From assembly GCF_001761485.1 (NCBI RefSeq), contig NC_090773.1, forward strand, positions 1 to 64,000: 64,000 nucleotides of DNA, in the 5' to 3' direction. Below are positions 61,412 through 64,000 of this stretch, piece after piece (the stretch's first letter is position 1; each line of letters opens with the position of its first letter). The notes beneath the pieces were generated by a model. That model saw only the letters and a list, made by a program, of their open reading frames with translations. It was not told the origin of the DNA and did no database searches. Source of the stretch: Yarrowia lipolytica (Eukaryota; Ascomycota; Dipodascomycetes; Dipodascales). The position numbers were made by a program, and so were the translations under genes.

Positions 61412-62557
61412 TTTTGTAGGGATCGCTCGTACTGTAGTCGTAAAGGGTGGTACTTGTGAGTCGACCGTTACTATATCTCGGATTCAATGTGACTCGGGTA
61501 TGTGTCACGGGCAAGGTTTGGGTCATGTGATATGGCGATTTGACCACCCAGAAGAGCAGGTAATGCAGCCGATAAAAAGCGAGTGACTTGATGGTATTCA
61601 TCAATACAATCTATATCTCCATCCATCAGCTCCCTGGTTTTTCTAGACCATCTGGTGACGTTTGCACATGTCATCGACCGGGGGCCACTGTAGATAACAC
61701 TGTCAATAAATTGAATTTTGCTTTAGGCAGTGTGCAACCTTAGCGTCTTGTTGGAGGTTGCCCCGCAATATGACGAGGACAATACATACATAACTCGTGC
61801 GTATTCCCAGCATGTAGCAGCAGGTATCGTGCTTGCAATAGCCTGGTCATATTTCCGGGACGCACGGAACATCCGGTGGCAAAGCCGACTTTTGTACTCT
61901 GTCCCCCACCCACCCCTAACGCAAAACGAGCCACAGCCGATGGGGATGACTACTAAGACGGGAAATTTTTCACTTTTTCACGTTAGTCTGGAGAATGACG
62001 CTAAATATTATGACTCGAACTTGAGAAGTCCTCGACTCCTGGGTTTCAAGAAGCGACAATATTACTTTCAATATAATATTGAAAATATATACACATTACA
62101 CATTCGCCAGCTAACTTTAGAAGTGAACGGGTGGGCACTTTTGCCTTTGGAAGGAGTTAGCTGGAGTTAGTCGATGGAAAGTCCTATACTTGTAGAGTGA
62201 TATTTCGGTGTTCCCAAAATCGTAGAACCACTAAAGGTTTTCCAAAAACACACAACTTTATCTGGTTTTTAAACGGATCCAAGACCGATATTAGCCATTC
62301 CATACAGACTTGGGATATTCTTTCTGTTTTAAAAATATAATAACTTGTCTACATCTACAAGTTGGGACATTAGTTAAGGTTAGTCAGACAAGTCTGTACA
62401 CTGTTCAATGTGAATGGTCATGCCGAGCACGTAAATACACCCCCAAACACCAGACTGACTGTCGGAACACACAAAGTGACTACTGTAAGATACTATTACA
62501 ATGCGAAATATATCATGAAAAGAATTAACTATGTAAGTTGAATAAATAACGTTAGGT
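61412..62557. other. Intergenic region STR3/MSB2-like
   Basis: About 1.1 kb between the STR3 promoter and the 3' end of the mucin-like gene. The 146-codon frame at 61730-62170 begins at GTG and has no recognisable content, so it is not called. Confidence 0.5.
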
Positions 62558-64000
62558 CTAAATCCATCCCAAACTGTTTTCGCTCATAACCGGCTGAGAA
62601 ATCTGCGCCCTCGGCACAAATGACCTCTGATTATTCACGGGACTGTGGTGAGTGCGGGAATGAGAAGGCACACTACCCACATCAAAGTTGGATGACTCCG
62701 TGTCGTCAAAATACCGCGATCGGACCGAAGAGCCAGAGTCGGACGAGTCCAGAGCCATGGTCTTCTTCTTTCTGTATCGCTTAGAAACGAGGAAAATAGC
62801 TCCACCATAAGCAAACGCTCCAACAATAGCACCCACAGCAATTCCGACCGTCTTTCGGTCGACCGGAGTGGAACTGGTGGCTCCGCTAGTATCGATGGAT
62901 CCATAGGGGTTAGTTCCGCCAGCGCCTCCGCCGGCATCTGCCTTTTTGTTACCATTGTTCTTGTCAGAACCATCGCCACCATTGCCGGAACTTCCGGCCT
63001 GACCAGACTTGGCGCCGTTGGCATTTCCGTTGACGGCATCCAGGCCACTTCCAGGACTGCTGATGGTCTCAGATCCAGGAATCAGAGGGATACTGGGATC
63101 GATGAGGTTCATCAGCGTCTGAATGGAAGAGTCGGGGTTTCTGTACAGCTTGGAAGTAGGGGTGTGTAGCAAAGCAGTAAGAGTAGAAACCTGGTCGGAG
63201 GGAATGTATGCGAGAGCCAGAGACACGATGTAGCCAGCAGAGGCAGAGTCGTAAGGCTGGATGTTTCGCATGGACACGTTCTGGGCGTCGACGCCCAAGC
63301 CATAGCCAACACCCTCGGGGAGGTAGTGGAAGATCTGGGCAACGGAAACAGGGTTGTTCACAATGAAGGGGTAGTTGAGGGCGTAGGTGAAACCAATCTG
63401 GATAAGAGTAGAGTCCTTGGGCGAGTCAGGGAATCCGTCGGAAGGAGCAATAATCTTAGGAAGAGAAGATGGGATACCCGACGCGGTGGCACTAGCGGTA
63501 GCAGTGGCCACTGCATCACCAGAGGAGTAATCAGCACCGGCCTCAAGCGTGGAAGACGCGGACTGGGTCACAATTCCGGCAGGGAACCAGTTGGATGTCT
63601 CCGAAGTGGAACCAGAGGGAGCAGGGGCGGCCTCAGTGGCAGAAGTCACAGCCGGGCTGGCAGTTCCAACCACAACGGGGCCAGAGCTGGAAGCAACAGC
63701 GGAAGACTCGACTCCAGCGGGGGCCTCGGAAGTGGCCTCGGAATTGGCCTCAGAAGTGGCCTGGGCAGCGTCTCCAGAAGCAGCGGAAGACTGCACAACG
63801 GCAGTAATCTCAGACACTCGAGAGCTGGCGTCCACAGAAGAGCCGAGAACACTAGTGAAAGGCTCGTCGGCACTGTAAGAAGACACGGGCAACATGCCGG
63901 CAGCCGCAGTGGAAGACGCAGCAGCGGCTTCCTCAGCAGTGGTGGTGGGGACCACCTGGGAAACAACCTCCAGAGAAGACTCCTGGGAGACAACTGCCAG
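62558..64000 (-). CDS. MSB2: MSB2-like signalling mucin (5' end outside window)
   Basis: The frame is open to the window edge; 480 codons are present and there is no ATG start inside, so it is 5'-partial. The visible N-terminal part is Ser/Thr/Ala-rich and mucin-like. A folded ectodomain, IQIGFTYALNYPFIVNNPVS, then VAQIFHYLPEGVGYGLGVDA, then VSLALAYIPSDQVSTLTALL, is followed by a Gly/Asn linker. One membrane helix follows (KTVGIAVGAIVGAFAYGGAI), then the basic RYRKKK stop-transfer and a short cytoplasmic tail ending PVMSENSLGWI. Ectodomain, helix and the ENSLGW tail are those of Msb2, the plasma-membrane sensor that activates Cdc42-dependent filamentation and osmotic MAPK pathways. The total length is unknown. 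Confidence 0.87.
   Translation of the reverse strand: MAVVSQESSLEVVSQVVPTTTAEEAAAASSTAAAGMLPVSSYSADEPFTSVLGSSVDASSRVSEITAVVQSSAASGDAAQATSEANSEATSEAPAGVESSAVASSSGPVVVGTASPAVTSATEAAPAPSGSTSETSNWFPAGIVTQSASSTLEAGADYSSGDAVATATASATASGIPSSLPKIIAPSDGFPDSPKDSTLIQIGFTYALNYPFIVNNPVSVAQIFHYLPEGVGYGLGVDAQNVSMRNIQPYDSASAGYIVSLALAYIPSDQVSTLTALLHTPTSKLYRNPDSSIQTLMNLIDPSIPLIPGSETISSPGSGLDAVNGNANGAKSGQAGSSGNGGDGSDKNNGNKKADAGGGAGGTNPYGSIDTSGATSSTPVDRKTVGIAVGAIVGAFAYGGAIFLVSKRYRKKKTMALDSSDSGSSVRSRYFDDTESSNFDVGSVPSHSRTHHSPVNNQRSFVPRAQISQPVMSENSLGWI

Noticed and set aside
61730-62170. 146-codon + strand frame between STR3 and MSB2
   Set aside because: Begins at GTG, with no family resemblance; probably chance.
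1-64000. CRISPR arrays, bacterial operons, phage or plasmid genes
   Set aside because: The sequence is eukaryotic (spliced gene, yeast gene set); no direct-repeat/spacer array was seen.

Overview
The window looks like a chromosome-end region of an ascomycete yeast, most probably Yarrowia lipolytica. The evidence is arginine codons that are mostly CGA, a VMA8 gene with a very short first exon and a GTGAGT...CTAAC-CAG intron, intergenic DNA littered with TACAGTAC/ACTTGTAG-type motifs, and a gene set mixing lipid and peroxisome functions with Saccharomycotina housekeeping genes. The first 9.4 kb carries no convincing gene, which suggests a subtelomere. From memory and unchecked, the left end of Y. 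lipolytica chromosome D carries two sugar transporters followed by STR3, which fits this order.

Layout: 1-9.4 kb, gene-poor DNA with a decayed GGCTCT-rich repeat. 9.4-11.4 kb, an MFS sugar transporter. 11.4-14.3 kb, gene-free apart from a possible gene relic. 14.3-22.2 kb, a small GPI-type cell-surface protein, a peroxisomal SCP2-type thiolase ending in SKL, and a very large secreted Cys-rich protein of unknown family. 22.5-31.2 kb, a compact housekeeping block: JAC1 (Fe-S co-chaperone), an XLF/Nej1 end-joining factor, SWT1 (nuclear PIN endonuclease), a Pom33/Per33 membrane protein and EMW1/TTC27. 32.6-43.9 kb, a CorA/Alr metal transporter, a small protein with a PP1-docking-like tail, a second MFS sugar transporter, CUE5 and a Dal5-type MFS permease. 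44.2-51.5 kb, SBA1/p23, a disordered Gly/Ser/Thr/His protein, an F-box-like protein and a UGA4-type GABA/amino-acid permease. 53.5-64 kb, tRNA-Arg(ACG), a PWI-domain splicing protein (RBM25/Snu71 type), SYF1, spliced VMA8, a cystathionine beta-lyase (STR3) and the 3' part of an MSB2-like mucin sensor that runs off the end.

The most important technical result is that the same 20-base Illumina paired-end adapter sequence sits inside two coding genes, at 14351-14370 and, in the opposite orientation, at 19071-19090. In each case it accounts exactly for a frameshift: leaving those 20 bases out gives one continuous reading frame. These are assembly artefacts, not biology. The most interesting biological object is the protein split by the second adapter: about 1287 residues, secreted, with five C-x2-C-x4-C-x3/4-C units, a long Asp/Tyr tract and six Cys/His plus IxIDIRIN modules, resembling no family I recognise.

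The genes are individually promoted, as usual in yeast, not in operons. Nutrient-uptake genes (two sugar transporters, a Dal5-type permease, a GABA-type permease, a metal transporter) are over-represented near this chromosome end, with long gene-free flanks. The housekeeping genes sit close together, several as divergent pairs (JAC1/XLF, SYF1/VMA8).
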